This document shows, piece by piece, positions 32,765 to 43,993 of a DNA stretch of 64,000 nucleotides. The DNA is from Mixophyes australis. Lineage: Eukaryota > Chordata > Amphibia > Anura > Limnodynastidae. The position numbers and the translations under genes were made by a program. The first letter of the stretch is position 1, and each line of letters begins with the position of its first letter. The stretch is taken from the NCBI GenBank assembly GCA_036250195.1, contig JAVHZZ010000003.1:61150789-61214788 (forward strand), in the 5' to 3' direction. The notes under the pieces were generated by a model. It did no database searches and was not told the origin of the DNA. It worked only from the letters and a program-made list of their open reading frames with translations.

Positions 32765-33218
32765 AAGTACAATACACTGACTGCTGCAAAACACAATTGT
32801 TTTGTGTACTTGTCATTAGCTGCTGAATCTAGATGTGAAAACGCACAGGGAATTCATTGTGATCTAAACACATTGATTGCCACAAAGAGCAATTATTTTC
32901 TATACTTGTCCCTAGCGTAGGTATAGAAATACACATGCAATTGTGATCTCAACCAGTTTATTTGGTAATATGCACTCTGATTACTGGAAAAACTCTATAT
33001 TTTCGGTACTTGTCTTTAGTGCCAACAGCTATATGTCATACACTGCGATATCGACTAAGGTATATTTTCAACACAGGGAAGGTCATGACGCACTAATCAG
33101 CTGTTCTGCACGGTAAAAGCTTCTCTGGACTTCCATGTTCCATGGACCTTGATTTGCGGGTCCATGGTGCATACATTTCCACAGAGGTAGATAGGTTTAT
33201 GGAACACGATGGGCACAT

Positions 33219-34160
33219 TTGGGGAGGAAATTTCTTGCTGCACACGTTGAAAAGGCCGTGGAAGGCCAGTGCGGCTTCTACACTCCGAGAACGCCATTAT
33301 CTTCTCATTTATATAGGTGCTCATATCAAGAACATGTTGATAGTAATCCCTCTACGTCATCTGCTAAAGCCTATGTTAAAGTGCATAGTGTTTTTAAGTC
33401 AGGGAAACAAAAATGTAAAAAAACACCTTTTACCTTGGTTAAGAAAAAAGTACCTATAATCCAGGTAAAGTTATCTGCAGAAAAAAATAAAATTGCCAAC
33501 ATGCCATTCTACACATGCAGTGGCAAGGAAAGAATGAGGCCTTCGCCTTTCTCTATGAGTGCTAGTTCTGCAACTGTCACTGAGTCATCTTTTTGTAAGG
33601 TCAGTCATGACCAAGCAAGACATTGTCATTCGGACTCCAAAAGTGATGTCCAAATACTTTTACGTGTAAAAGCCGAGCTGGAAGAAAACAGAAAGGTATT
33701 AGAGGAAAATGTACATTCTGATTCAGAAATGACACAAATCCCTGAGGAGAGTCTATCCACGAGTGCTATGTGTAATCCTGACCTGTCTGATATTGTACCC
33801 ATAAAGAAGGCCCCTTTCAGCATTTCTGCAGATGTATGCATGAACAGCCCAAGTGTAGCCGGCGATACACAAATTGAAGATGCCACTTTGGAATTGAAAC
33901 AAGATGAGGGGGATATTTGTGTAGCTGACGAGGACGTTATCGAGGATGATGTTGTTTCTGTGAGTCCTACACCAGTGGAAGCAGTTCTTGCACGTGATAA
34001 GAAGAAGGCCATGTCATGCCTGGACATAAGACCAAAAAATCCACCTCTTAGGTGTGGAATTATTTTTACCCAAACCCTGACAACAGTTGTCTAGACATTT
34101 GTAACGTTTGTAAAGCCACAGTAATGTAAGCATGGATGTCTAAATAGACGTGTATATGTA
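33219..34160 (+). pseudogene. hAT transposase N-terminal half (subfamily 2)
   Basis: An open frame of 291 codons (33,219-34,094) aligns with the N-terminus of the 54-kb transposase: a Ser-rich start, a basic KSGKQKCKKTPF segment, IANMPFYTCSGKERMRPSPF (against VANMPFTTRSGKERLRPWPV), an acidic middle and a KPKNPP-type run into the BED finger. A frameshift just before the BED Trp gives CGIIF in the main frame. In the next frame the finger begins correctly (WNYFYPNPDN, then CNVC) but stops after the CxxC pair, near 34,128. The catalytic core and hATC are deleted. The start codon is uncertain; clear homology begins near 33,345. Confidence 0.8.
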
Positions 34161-34340
34161 CTACCTTCTACTATGCTGCTGTTTCATCAGTATTGCACAA
34201 AGTGTTTGTAATCTGCACTTTACGTCAAAGGTACCTAACTATATTATAATTTTTAGGGAATTGGGGCTGATTTGAAGCTCAGTGAGGAACTTCCTTTTTC
34301 CTGTGAATTGCAATTGCTCTTTTTAGTGCATTGTCTGGCA

Positions 34341-34500
34341 CCCTGGATTGGTCTTGGTCTGATAAAAGCACGCATCCCGGGGGGGGGGGGGGGGGGGGGG
34401 GAAGGGTCAGCGCTCGTCGCCATGTATTAGCTGTAGAATTACCACAGTTATCCAAGGAACGGGTGGATCGATCAAATGAACCATAACTTGTTTAATGATC
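34341..34500 (-). pseudogene. 18S rRNA fragment captured inside a hAT element
   Basis: Read on the minus strand, 34,500 to 34,413 gives the early part of 18S rRNA: a TTAAAcaAGTTATGGTT-like stretch, GATCGATCCACCCGTT, GGATAACTGTGGTAATTCTA and GCTAATACATGGCGACGAGC, then GCTGACCC. After a G/C homopolymer (34,379-34,401), ATGCGTGCTTTTATCAGACC and a CAATCCAG end continue the 18S order. From memory of vertebrate 18S I count roughly eight differences in the first ~98 bases (about 92% identity). It matches roughly nucleotides 100-250 of 18S. Both sides are hAT sequence; the right junction runs directly into aaggacaattccatcttg. It is a fragment, not a gene. Confidence 0.85.
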
Positions 34501-34919
34501 CAAGGACAATTCCATCTTGCACCACTTTTCTTTTCTACCACTGCTGCGTGGCATTGTTTCCTAGATGTACTATGAACTGTCGTGTGTTTGAGTCATTGCT
34601 CTGTCACTTAGCATCCAGCCAGGTCACTGCAGTCTTTGTTTGAAAGTGTATGAAAATAATATTGTGACCTGTGAGGTGGTCATAATTGACTGCAAATGAC
34701 TTTAAATTAGTGTTATTGAGGTTAATAATAATGTAGGGGGGAAAGAAAAGTAAAATTATGTGATTTTAGCAACAAAAAAAAAAATAGGGATTTTAGAAAA
34801 AAATAGGGATCCAAAATCAAAACAGCAAGGCCAATTTTGCCAAAACCAAAACTAAAACACGAATTTAATCCAGATCCAAAACCAAAACCAGAACACGGCA
34901 GTCAGTGAACATCTCTAGT

Positions 34920-36057
34920 GGAAAGGCAGCAGATTAAGTGATATTTCTTGCTTTGTAGAAGGGATTATACACATGCCTGCTCTATAAAAACACTTGCATT
35001 TTGAAATTCAAAACAAGATAAAACATATTAGTCTCTATTGCGTGTGGCCTATCAGCTTTAAACAACTTTTCGATTTAAAACATATATATGAAATGTTAAT
35101 CAAATTTTTTTAAAACTGAGGGTGTTCTATCAAATAAATAAATTAGAGTAATTCTAACACTGATATTCGTAACAAAGTCCTTATTGTAAGTTTCTTTGTT
35201 TATCCATTTCCCCCTTTTGCATAAGCGCTTACTTGATAATTCCTAAAATATGGACTTTGTATGTCTGAAATCCTGTTGTTGCTTTCCCATGTTCCCACAA
35301 AGACCTGGCTCTTGTTTCAAGATGAATGCTTTATCTGGGGACGTTGATGGCACTCAATAAGAGGTAGAAGGAGATTTCCAAAATTTGTGAATGTGCATCT
35401 GAATTCAGGCAAATCAGCGCAAAAAGAATTTCTGTGGCTTCATTCTTCTGTAATAATGGCAGCAACTCGCAGACGTAGACCTAGGTAGTCAAACTTGATG
35501 TATCACCACACACACACATACTGTATATCGAATACATTAAAATGTGGCTACTAAATCATTTACACCATTGAGTCAGATTTTATATACACAGTCATTTATT
35601 CTTGTTATCTTCGGACCACTGGGAAGCAAAATGAAATTAGGAATAAACTAATATTCCTTAGAATGTATGTAATATTAACATGGGAAATTAGATTTTCTAC
35701 AGAAGTATATTATTGTGCTTTAAATCAGCAGGAACTATTTATCTTAAGGTAGTAAAAGGCGCCACTGCCCTGACTGCAGAGAGCTAACAGCAAGAAAATA
35801 AGCTGCCGGCTGCCTACCAAGACCAATACGAAGGCTTCATGGTTTAATATAAAAATCAGTACATGGAGTAATAAAATTTAACCACTTTTTTGCATTGGTC
35901 ATTTCCAAGTATTCAAAGCTTGAACATGTCTCCAAAATATTATACACTATAATACAAGAGTGCATCATAAAACATGGATTATACCCCAGGTTGGAGAGCA
36001 AAAATTCTCTGTAACTAGCGATGTCGGTGGTAGTCAGCATATCAATACTGACTACCC
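34920..36057. other. No gene seen
   Basis: About 1.1 kb of AT-rich sequence. The 35,200-35,480 part is repeat-free. The 36,007-36,057 stretch just outside the fold-back has its own small palindrome (tagtcagcatatcaatactg). Confidence 0.35.
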
Positions 36058-36404
36058 CGACACTACTTACCCGGACGTGGAGAGACCGAAGGGCTCCTTC
36101 CCCGACCAGTGTGCAGGACGACTTCTGTGTAAACCCAGTGGAAGTCATGGCGATCCCTGAAGAAGCCGGCTGCAAACTGCGTCGCGGTTATCGGTGCTGT
36201 GAAGGGGGGTAATAGTTACATTAATAGTTACATTACCCCCTTCACAGCACCGATGACTGCGTCGTGGTTATCGATGACGTCATCAGCTGCCGCCGGCTTC
36301 TTCAGTGATCGCCATGACATCCACTCGGTTTACACGGAAGTCGTCCTGCACGCCGGTCGGGGAAGAAGCCCTTCGGTCTCTCCATGTCGGGGTAAGTAGT
36401 GTCG
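36058..36404. mobile_element. Fold-back element with ~155-175-bp arms
   Basis: The left arm runs from cgacactacttacccggacg to tcggtgctgtgaaggggggt (about 36,058-36,211). The right arm is its inverse (36,230-36,404), including agcccttcggtctctccatg and ggggtaagtagtgtcg. The loop is about 20 bp. The right arm carries an extra segment (about 20 bp around gatgacgtcatcagctgccg). Both arms therefore give similar short peptides when translated (TWRDRRAxSPT), which is an artefact. I see no target duplication or transposase. Confidence 0.85.
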
Positions 36405-36511
36405 AAATAATGAGGATCATTATTTCACTAGGCTGATCAGACAGGAAAGCATATCCAGCATATCCAGCTGATATCGAGATATTGTAGTATGTAGAAACAT
36501 CTTGGTGGCCA

Positions 36512-36845
36512 GGGGCCTGATTCATTAAGGATCTTAACTTAAGAAACTTCTTATTTCAGTCTCCTGGACAAAACCATGTTACAATGCAAGGGGTGCAAAT
36601 TAGTATTCTGTTTTGCACATAAGTTAAATACTGACTGTTTTTTCATGTAGCACACAAATATCAACTTTAAATTTCAGTGTACAAATAAGCTATCAAGTAT
36701 TTGTGTGCTACATAAAAAACAGTCAGTATTTAACTTATGTGCAAAACAGAAAACTAATTTGCATCCCTTGCATTGTAACATGGTTTTGTCCAGGAGACTG
36801 AAATAAGAAGTTTCTCAAGTTAAGATCCTTAATGAATCAGGCCCC
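36512..36845. mobile_element. Palindromic MITE, GGGGCCTGATTCATTAAGG
   Basis: This 334-bp fold-back has arms of about 150 bp, starting GGGGCCTGATTCATTAAGGA and ending with the inverse, with only a few differences and a loop of about 20 bp near 36,670-36,690. If the terminus is GGGCCTG, the flanks show a 3-bp repeat CAG (CWG type, as in PIF/Harbinger). If it is GGCCTG, the repeat is the 5-bp CCAGG. Related copies lie at 5,279-5,507 and 47,930-48,160. Confidence 0.88.
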
Positions 36846-36848
36846 AGG

Positions 36849-37924
36849 TGATGATCTTATTGACATTGATAGGCTCATCGCCCGACTTATTGGAACACAC
36901 CATTCATCTGTGTGCATGATGCACATAAAAAAAAAAAAAAAAAAATTCACTGCTCCAAAGAAAAAAGAAACATTTTTACTATATAAAATATATACCAAAA
37001 AAATAAAATTAGAAAAATTCCTCTAGGTTCAATGTGCAGGTGCTGGAGTGATGTTTAAATTAAATACAATTCTTATTTTTAGTACAATATTTATAGGGTG
37101 AAACAGAGCAACGTCGGCTGTACATCTGTTTTTTTTACAAGAATTTGTAATACTAGCAAAGAACCAGGGAGCTGAGCCAAACCTGCTGGTTTACTTCAGT
37201 TATATGTGCTCACGGTTCTGTGTTTTATCTCATTATAACACTTACTTTTAGCATCGTTTATTGTTTTCTAGTAGAACATAATTCTGTCATTAGTCCAAAT
37301 CATTTTATATAAAGTATTAATGCAAAACCAAAAAAATGATATGGCTTTGAAACGACCAAGGTTTACCTCTGGCTTTGTATCTTTAAGTGCCTGTGTGCCA
37401 GGAGGGATTGACAGGTGTCTGAAATTCCTCATAGACCATAGTACAAAACCAGTTCACATACCTCCCAATACTCACAATCTGAAAATCGAGACAGGTGCCC
37501 AGGCCACATAATGATGCAGGACTCTATAAGGCTGGTGACTGATTAGCAATGTATAATCAGGCTATCTCTTCGTCAAAAATTATTTAAAACATGGTGAATG
37601 TTTCAAATGAAAATGATGCTTTAGGATCAGAAATAGTACGGAGCAAAGTTGTAAAACGGTGCTTTAGACCTGTGACAGCCATTGGGCATAGGTATGCTTC
37701 ATATCACTAGAACTGTATAAAACAAAGAGATATAAACATATACATAAACATATAAACATATACAAGCACCAAAATGCCTTCATTCATGAGTGCTAGGCTC
37801 CTAGATTATAAATCCACAGAAGTATAAAGTAATAGCTTCAAATCCAAAACTACTATGCAATAAAGATGTCAATGTGTCCCTTTGTCCAGAGGTCAAGTGT
37901 GTAAATTCTGAGCAAATAACTATC
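36849..37924. other. No gene seen; poly-A run
   Basis: An A-run lies at 36,929-36,946. A short fragment of a small DNA element (cacatacctcccaatactca) may lie at about 37,457. A small duplication of 'tataaacatatacataaaca' type lies near 37,730-37,765. No coding signal. Confidence 0.35.
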
Positions 37925-38044
37925 AATGTTCTCCCCACGTTCGTGTAGGTTTCCTCTGGGTGCTACTGTTTCCTCCCACAGTCCAAAAGAAAATTAGTAG
38001 GATTATTGGTTTCTGGCAAAATTAAAGTATGTGTGTGTTTGTTG
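37925..38044 (+). mobile_element. SINE, central portion (left part of a split copy)
   Basis: The phrases tgttctccccacgttcgtgt, aggtttcctctgggtgctac and tttcctcccacagtccaaaa are the conserved middle of the same SINE seen at 49,110-49,210. The head is missing. The 3' part of the SINE reappears at 39,145, so the copy seems to have been split by an insertion of about 1.1 kb. Confidence 0.6.
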
Positions 38045-39144
38045 TGTCCTCACTATAACTTCCCTTTGGCCTGAATATAATCAGACAGACAGCATAACCA
38101 CTTCTACCTTAATGTTGTTTATTCAAGTAGTTAAGAATGTGATAATCTAAGTGGTAAAACTGTAATACAGAAATGATGTTTCAGGTGCCGTCGCCGCACT
38201 GTGCATAGGTGTTGGGGACGGACACCTGTCTCTCGGAGCAGATCCTGTCCCATTGCCTAGCAACGGGACGTACTTCCAGGTTCGCTGGGCGCACATGCGC
38301 AGAAGGCGCGTCCCGTTGCTAGGCAACACTTCTTTACTCTGTCTGTCAGCGGTCAGGTGCTTCTGACCGCCACAATCATCCTCCACCTATCAAGGGCCAG
38401 GTTGGGGTTTATAAGGCACCACCTCTCATATGTCTGTGCCAGAGTATTGGTTTCACCTTTCTCCAGCGTGCTTATCCTGCTCCCTTGATCCTGTTATTGT
38501 CCATTGGTATCTGACTTCCAACTTGTGTCTACCCACTTTCTCTGTCCTGCGATTTGGCTTTGTTGTTACCTGGATTCCGAGCACTGGCTCGCCTTTAACC
38601 TTCCCTCTGGATCACCCACATGTTCTGCGCTGTCGTTTAGCACTGACCCAGACTGTACGACCATTCCTGCTCTCTCCCGCTGCACTGTTAACTAGCTTGG
38701 AGAACAGCGACCTGCGCACCCCACGCAGCCAAGCACATACCCCCTTGCGGGGTTCCCTGGTGAATACCAGGGGTGCGTTAGACTCCGAGCCTCCCTGTCT
38801 AGTGGTGTCAATATCAGTCAGCAGCATCATCGAAGTCATTATCGTGACATGAATACATTTACAACATGAGCAGATGCAAAGTAATGCAAACACGAAAAAC
38901 ATGGCAAAAGAGCATAACTAGGGAGCAATCTTACCATCGAAGCTGTGCTAAGGGAAGAGATATACTGCACCTCTTCTTAGCATGTAATATCTAAAATGGA
39001 GACCTCCTGTAGTTACCCATGGTGCACTGAAAACTAAACTACAGAGGCCCTGAGAGTTCAATTTTAAGCTAATACCAGACTGGCCACTAGGTGGAGTTTA
39101 CACAGAATACATGCATATGTAAATATAAAGATGCTCAAGGCATA
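38045..39144 (+). mobile_element. LTR-like insertion splitting a SINE (tentative)
   Basis: The 1.1-kb segment between the two SINE halves begins TGTCCTC and ends near ATAACA, so it has TG...CA-type ends. Features inside: a paired inverted X-box motif (38,252-38,327), a TATA-like gtttataagg at 38,407, and long pyrimidine-rich sequence ending with cgtgaca at about 38,850. These suit a solo LTR or a piece of one. I see no clean target duplication or coding remnant. Open frames (38,430-38,852) have no recognisable domain. Confidence 0.4.
38252..38327. promoter_or_regulatory. Inverted pair of RFX (X-box) type sites
   Basis: The left site attgcctagcaacgggacg and the right site cgtcccgttgctaggcaac are inverse copies (18 of 19 bases) separated by 38 bp. 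Each contains the palindrome GTTGCYTRGCAAC (left one with A for the first G), which matches the known RFX X-box. The spacer has gcgcatgcgc-like sequence. The pair could be a regulatory part of the LTR-like insertion. Confidence 0.5.
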
Positions 39145-39270
39145 ACAGTGTTACAGAATTTAGACTGTAAACTGCAATGGGACAGGGCTTAATGTAAATG
39201 AATAAATAATATCTGTGAATCACTGTGTAATATGTAGGCACAATATATAGAAAAATAAAAAATAATTGCT
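39145..39270 (+). mobile_element. SINE, 3' portion (right part of a split copy)
   Basis: The phrases gttacagaatttagactgta, aactgcaatgggacagggct and cactgtgtaatatgtaggca are the 3' part of the tRNA-derived SINE. It continues the order of the central portion at 37,925-38,044. Confidence 0.55.
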
Positions 39271-39329
39271 TTATTTTACATGTGCCACTTTTGTTCATTT
39301 GAAGTGCATTTTGTTTGTTTTTTTAAATT

Positions 39330-39925
39330 GGCCAAAGCACACCTAGAAATGCGCTTCTCCACCGAAGTGCACCTGGATTACGCAAAATGCGGAAGACCTG
39401 ATATCTCAACAACACTACCCCTGCTTACAACTCAAATCTCATATCAAAATACACTCCCTCACGCCCTCTTATATCTACCCCTGACCTGCGCCTGGTCTCG
39501 TGTCTGTAACCACTTCTCACTCGCTCCTAGAAGACTTCTCACTGGCTGATCCCCACTTATGGAATTCCCTACCACGACCAATCAGACTTTCCCACAGCCT
39601 TTAAAGCTTTAGAAGCTCTTTGAAAAGCCATCTCATTTTTAGAAGTGACCTTATCCCCGATAACACTTTTCACACTAATGCGCCCTCACAACCGTATCAA
39701 TCTCGACAATGAACCACATTTGCTCCTCTTGTTTCAGCTGTGCCCACTTACACGTGTAAGCTCTCTAATGAGCAGGGTCCTCCTTACCCTTTGTTTTCAT
39801 GTCTGCGTTTATATTGTCTACCTGTCCCTGTTTTATGTATGTCCTGTTTTCCCTACTGTACGGCGCTATGGGGCACTGTGACGCCTTACAAATCTATGGT
39901 GATAATAATAATAATAATAATAATC
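39330..39925 (+). pseudogene. LINE 3' end: reverse-transcriptase C-terminus and tail
   Basis: One forward frame near 39,560-39,640 gives WNSLPRPIRLSHSL, a stop, then SFRSSLKSHLIF. This is the known C-terminal motif of L2/CR1-like non-LTR elements (WNSLP followed by SFK..LKTHLF). It is followed by the 3' tail gtgtaagctctctaatgagc, agggtcctccttaccctttg and tacggcgctatggggcactg, ending in (ATA)n/(AAT)n at about 39,900-39,924. In-frame stops and the missing 5' part show it is dead. The tail type is microsatellite-like, not poly(A), as in several non-L1 LINE clades. Confidence 0.65.
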
Positions 39926-41929
39926 TACCAGCTCTGACTTGTGCAGAAAACAAGTGCTTTTGTTGTGTGGAAATAGCTGTGCTTTCTTCCTCACAGCAAA
40001 TAATACCCCTGCAATATCTTCCTTCTCCAAACCTTTATTTTATTTTAATAATCTTACTCTGTAAAAGAAAAACCAACGCCATCAAAGAATATCTTGTTCT
40101 GCATCTCAGCTGCTGTGTGTCTACTGGATAGTTATGGAGAAATATGTGGAAGCAATTATCTATACTTACGTTCATTGGCTTTTTAATCTCAGCTTCTGCT
40201 TACTAGAAGCTGCCCTGAGGAGCTCTCTTTTTGTTGTATATTAAAGCAAAATAATAATAAGTACAACTACAACAAATAATAATAGTAATGAGCTGTTATG
40301 TTTTTCGGTTGTAGAAAAATTAGTTAGAAACAAGTAAATAAAAAGTGATGTACTGATTACATAAATCACTTTATTTATTCATCCAAATCAGTGGCTTGGG
40401 ATGTAGAATGGATTTTCATAGAAGTATGGCAGATTCCAGTGAGCGGATCTTGTCCTAGTAAACAGAACTGTTGTTACATTAAAAAAAGTTACATTGAGTT
40501 CATCATCAACTAACAAAATAAGAAAAAAACTTTTTACATGTATCTTCTCTGTAAGATATATATGAGACTTGCTTTGAAATTGCAGGGATTGTATAGTTTT
40601 CCTATGGCGATTACTCACAGTCTCTGTTTGTAGATTCCAAGGGGTGCGGAATCTTCTTGCAGTGATTATTTTACACAAATAACACTGCTTCTTCCTCCCC
40701 AAGCGTGGGAAAATGTGCAGTGGACAGAGGTTGAAGGCATCAAATTTCTATTTTTCCTAATGATGTCTATCTGCCTGGGGAACGTTGGAATTACAGGGCA
40801 ACCCCTTAATGGTTGCTGCTTTTGAGCTATATTTGAGTCTGTCTTGGCATTCAGCATTATACATTGCAAAATGATATACTGATTCTTTTTTTTTAATTAA
40901 TGATATATAGGAAATAAAAATGCATTAAAGCTGCACTGTGGTATGATTGTGAAAAATGGCATCATTATAAAAGAACAGTAAAAAGATTTAAAAAAAAATT
41001 CTTTTGGCAGGGTCCATGAAAAAATAAAATAAAGTGTATTTTACAAAGTGCAATGTTTTGAATGGAAAAACAATGTACTTTTCCAAGCTAATGTACCCTG
41101 TGAGTCCTGCCAATAAAGGCTTTTTATTAATTTTAGATTGGTGTCTGTATTTTCTGACTGTTATTGCATCTTCCCCAATGATGTCGTCAGCTGCAGCTGT
41201 CCCTGATCTTGCTGTAGAAATACCCTGCCTTACAGTGTAATGTGGTTGGGATGGAGGAGGGATAAAGAATTAGGACTGATCCTTGCGTAATACTTCTTAT
41301 ATGATAGTTGTAATACTGCACATTGGACTGGTGATTGTTAGCGGTAGGTGAGTAGTTTAATAAGCACATGACTAGGCATCTGTTTGGTACCACACAGCAG
41401 GGATCATTTGTAATATTTTGGAACTTTGTGTCGGCTTTACCATTAATACCTGGCAATAGATGCTCCATTGAGTTTGTAGTGAGGGCTCTATAGAGCGCAT
41501 ATTTATTAAAGGACACAGAGCCCTATCGGTGATCCACAGGGGGATATTTAAGAATGTTATCGCCGGTGCGGTTATTGTCCACATTACCCACTTTCTTGTA
41601 TTGGGCGATAACAAGCCCGAGAACTGAGATCTCCTATTCATCCTAGGGAGAAAACGAGATACGTGAAGATTTTTTTTTTTCTTAGAAGGATTGTATGCAA
41701 TAAAACTGTGTTATCTAACTACATACAGTTACAATAAAACAAAGATTTGCAGGCCCTATATATTGATGTTATTTATAGGTGCCTTCTACATTTACTGTCC
41801 AGGTACATGCACAAAAAATAATTCTAGCATGTCATAAATTTTCTTGAGTATAGTCATTTCCATATAATTCAACATTTCTCATGGCAAGTAATTCCAATGC
41901 ACAATGAAAGCAGAACAAGATTGTACTTT
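39926..41929. other. No gene seen
   Basis: About 2 kb of AT-rich sequence without supported open frames. AAT/ATA-rich short runs occur at about 40,250-40,290. The 40,380-40,720 part is repeat-free. Confidence 0.35.
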
Positions 41930-41941
41930 AACCAAATAATA

Positions 41942-43981
41942 AATAAATATTTTTTTTAAAACATATTTTATTAAGGATTTTTTTCAGCATTTTAACAGTG
42001 TAAAAACAAAATTACAGTAAACAATCAGTAATTAGATGATTTTTAAGAAAAACAAGAATGTATAAACGTGATAAGAATAGAAGAAAGGAAAAAGGGAAGG
42101 AGTCTATGGGATAGGAAGAGGACTTCGTAATCGGAAAAAGAAGAAGGAAGAATTATGGGGGACAGATTAAGGAGAGTGGAAATGGAGGGGGCGGCCTGGC
42201 ACCTTGCCGTGTGATGGGTGCTCAGCGTATGATCTGCATGTAATACCATTGGGGTCCATCTACAAATTAGGTGGTTCTTGGCTGGTCTATTCCTTGAGAG
42301 GAAAGCCAAGGATTCTAGCTGGTATGGAAATTGTTGGAGCGGTCGTTGATGATGCTTGTGATATGTTCACAATAGTAGGTCTGCCAAATTCTATTGATCA
42401 CTACTTCAGGTAAGGTAGGAGGTTCGGGTTGTTTTCAGTTCACTGCTATTGCACACTTGGCGGCATTGAGTATACGGCTCGCAAGTTCCATCGTGTATTT
42501 ATCAGTTTCAGGTACAGGTCTGTGTAGTAACGAATAAGAAGGACAGGGAGGTAGTTGTAACATAGTGACTCTGCAGATCAAATTATGTACGCTTTTGCCA
42601 GAATCTCACGATCTTTGGACAAGACCACCAAATGTGGTGGAATGAGCCCTCTTGTCCACAGGATCTCCAACTTAAGTTAGAGGAATTGGGATATATGGCT
42701 TTTAGGCAGGTAGGGACCAGATACCATCTATAAAGTAATTTGTACTAATTTTCCTTATTGCACACACAGATAGAGCTCTTGGCGGCATTGTCCTTATATC
42801 AGACCCCTCATCCACTTCCAACTCCATACCCAGGTCCTCTTCCCACTTCAGCTGATAGCGGTCCGTGACAGGTTGGTGATATGCCACCAGAAGATGATAA
42901 AAGGTGGAGATTAGTCCAGTAGGTAGAGATTTACTTCTGCAGAAAGATTATGGGCGTTAGCTGATAAATCAATTTATATGCTGGAATAGATTGGTATAGG
43001 TGTCTTATTTGAAGATATTGGTAAAAACGGTCATGGGGAATATCACATCTTTGTTGAAGGTCTGCAAATTCGGGGAATATACACATAGGTGCTATGTCCA
43101 TCAGAAATTAGTGACCATGTTGTCGGAAGGTGGAATGTTGCTGACAGGGGGGAAAGGCTGGATTGTTCCACCATGGGAAAATGACTTTGGTTTTTTAGTA
43201 ATTGAAAAGCGCGGGTGCTATAGTCCCATATCTGTAGCAGGAAACGAGTGGAAGTAGCAGCATACAGTTGGTTATAATGGCTAGTCAAATTGACCCCTAG
43301 GTATTTAAGATTGCTTGGTTGCCATCAGAAATCTGATTGCTGTTTCAGATCACTGAGAAGTTGGGGGGGGGTGGGTAGATTTAAAGGGAGGATTTTGGAT
43401 TTGTCTATGTTCATTTTAAAATTAGAGATCACGCCGTATCCATTGAGTTCGGATAGGAGGGAGGGAAGGGAGGTGAGGGGATTGGTAATTGTGAGAATAA
43501 TATCATCTGCATACATAGAGATCTAATAGTCATTTGCACTTGCTTGGACCCCAGTGATAGAGGAATTGTTGCGGATCCGGGCTGCCTGTGGCTCCATCGT
43601 TATGGCAAATAGCAAAGGGGAGAGTGGATAGCCTTGTCGGGTACCGTTTGTAATAAGGAAAGGGAGTGATGCAGCGCCATTGACCAGTACATTTGCTGCA
43701 GGGTTGTAATAGAGGGATGCCAATCCACAAAGGAATCGTCCCTGAAAGCCTATTGAAGCGAGAGTGGCCCTTATAAAAAGGCCAAGAAACCCTATTGAAG
43801 CTCTTTTCTGCATCGAGAGACACCATCAGGGCAGGGGTTTGAGAGCAGTTTGCCTCCTTGATTAAATCAATGGCTCGTCTCGTGTTGTCTGCCCCTTGGC
43901 GAGTGGGGACAAAGCCTACGTGGTCTAGGAGGACCAGGGCGGGTATCACTTGGGCTAATCTGCTTACAAGCAACTTGGCAA
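41942..43981 (-). pseudogene. 5'-truncated L1-clade LINE ORF2 with target-site duplication
   Basis: The 12-bp repeat aaccaaataata flanks the insertion (41,930-41,941 and 43,982-43,993). The minus strand ends in an A-rich 3' end at about 41,942-41,965. Minus-strand motifs in order: SLDAEKSFNRVSW (L1 'DAEKAFDRV', about 43,830), NGTRQGYPLSPLLF (about 43,640), YADDIILT, the reverse-transcriptase catalytic box (43,505-43,516), NIDKSKILPLNLP, and near 42,615 an HIWWSCPKI..FW block. The motifs lie in different frames, so several indels have killed it. Only the distal half of ORF2 inserted. The RT motifs and the poly(A)-type end place it in the L1/Tx1 group. Confidence 0.9.
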
Positions 43982-43993
43982 AACCAAATAATA

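Larger units (their letters stand above)
32765..34917 (+). mobile_element. hAT subfamily-2 copy, internally deleted, with 18S insert
   Basis: The right terminus reads GTGAACATCTCTA (34,905-34,917), the inverse of TAGAGATGTTCAC, closely related to the TAGGGATGTGCAC terminus of the full-length element. The 3' subterminal region has the same clusters of 'aaatccagatccaaaaccaa'. Inside are a degenerate ~110-bp leader array (about 32,770-33,030), an N-terminal transposase remnant (33,219-34,160), 18S rRNA-like sequence (34,341-34,500) and the conserved 3' leader ccaaggacaattccatcttg. I could not find the 5' terminus, so the left boundary is approximate. Confidence 0.7.

Noticed and set aside
33626..34027. 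A 133-codon minus-strand open frame
   Set aside because: It is the shadow of the hAT N-terminal remnant on the plus strand.
34341..34500. A genuine 18S rRNA gene
   Set aside because: About 160 bp only, diverged, with a homopolymer replacing part of it, and embedded in a hAT element.
38430..38852. A 140-codon open frame
   Set aside because: No recognisable domain, pyrimidine-rich composition, and it lies within the LTR-like segment.
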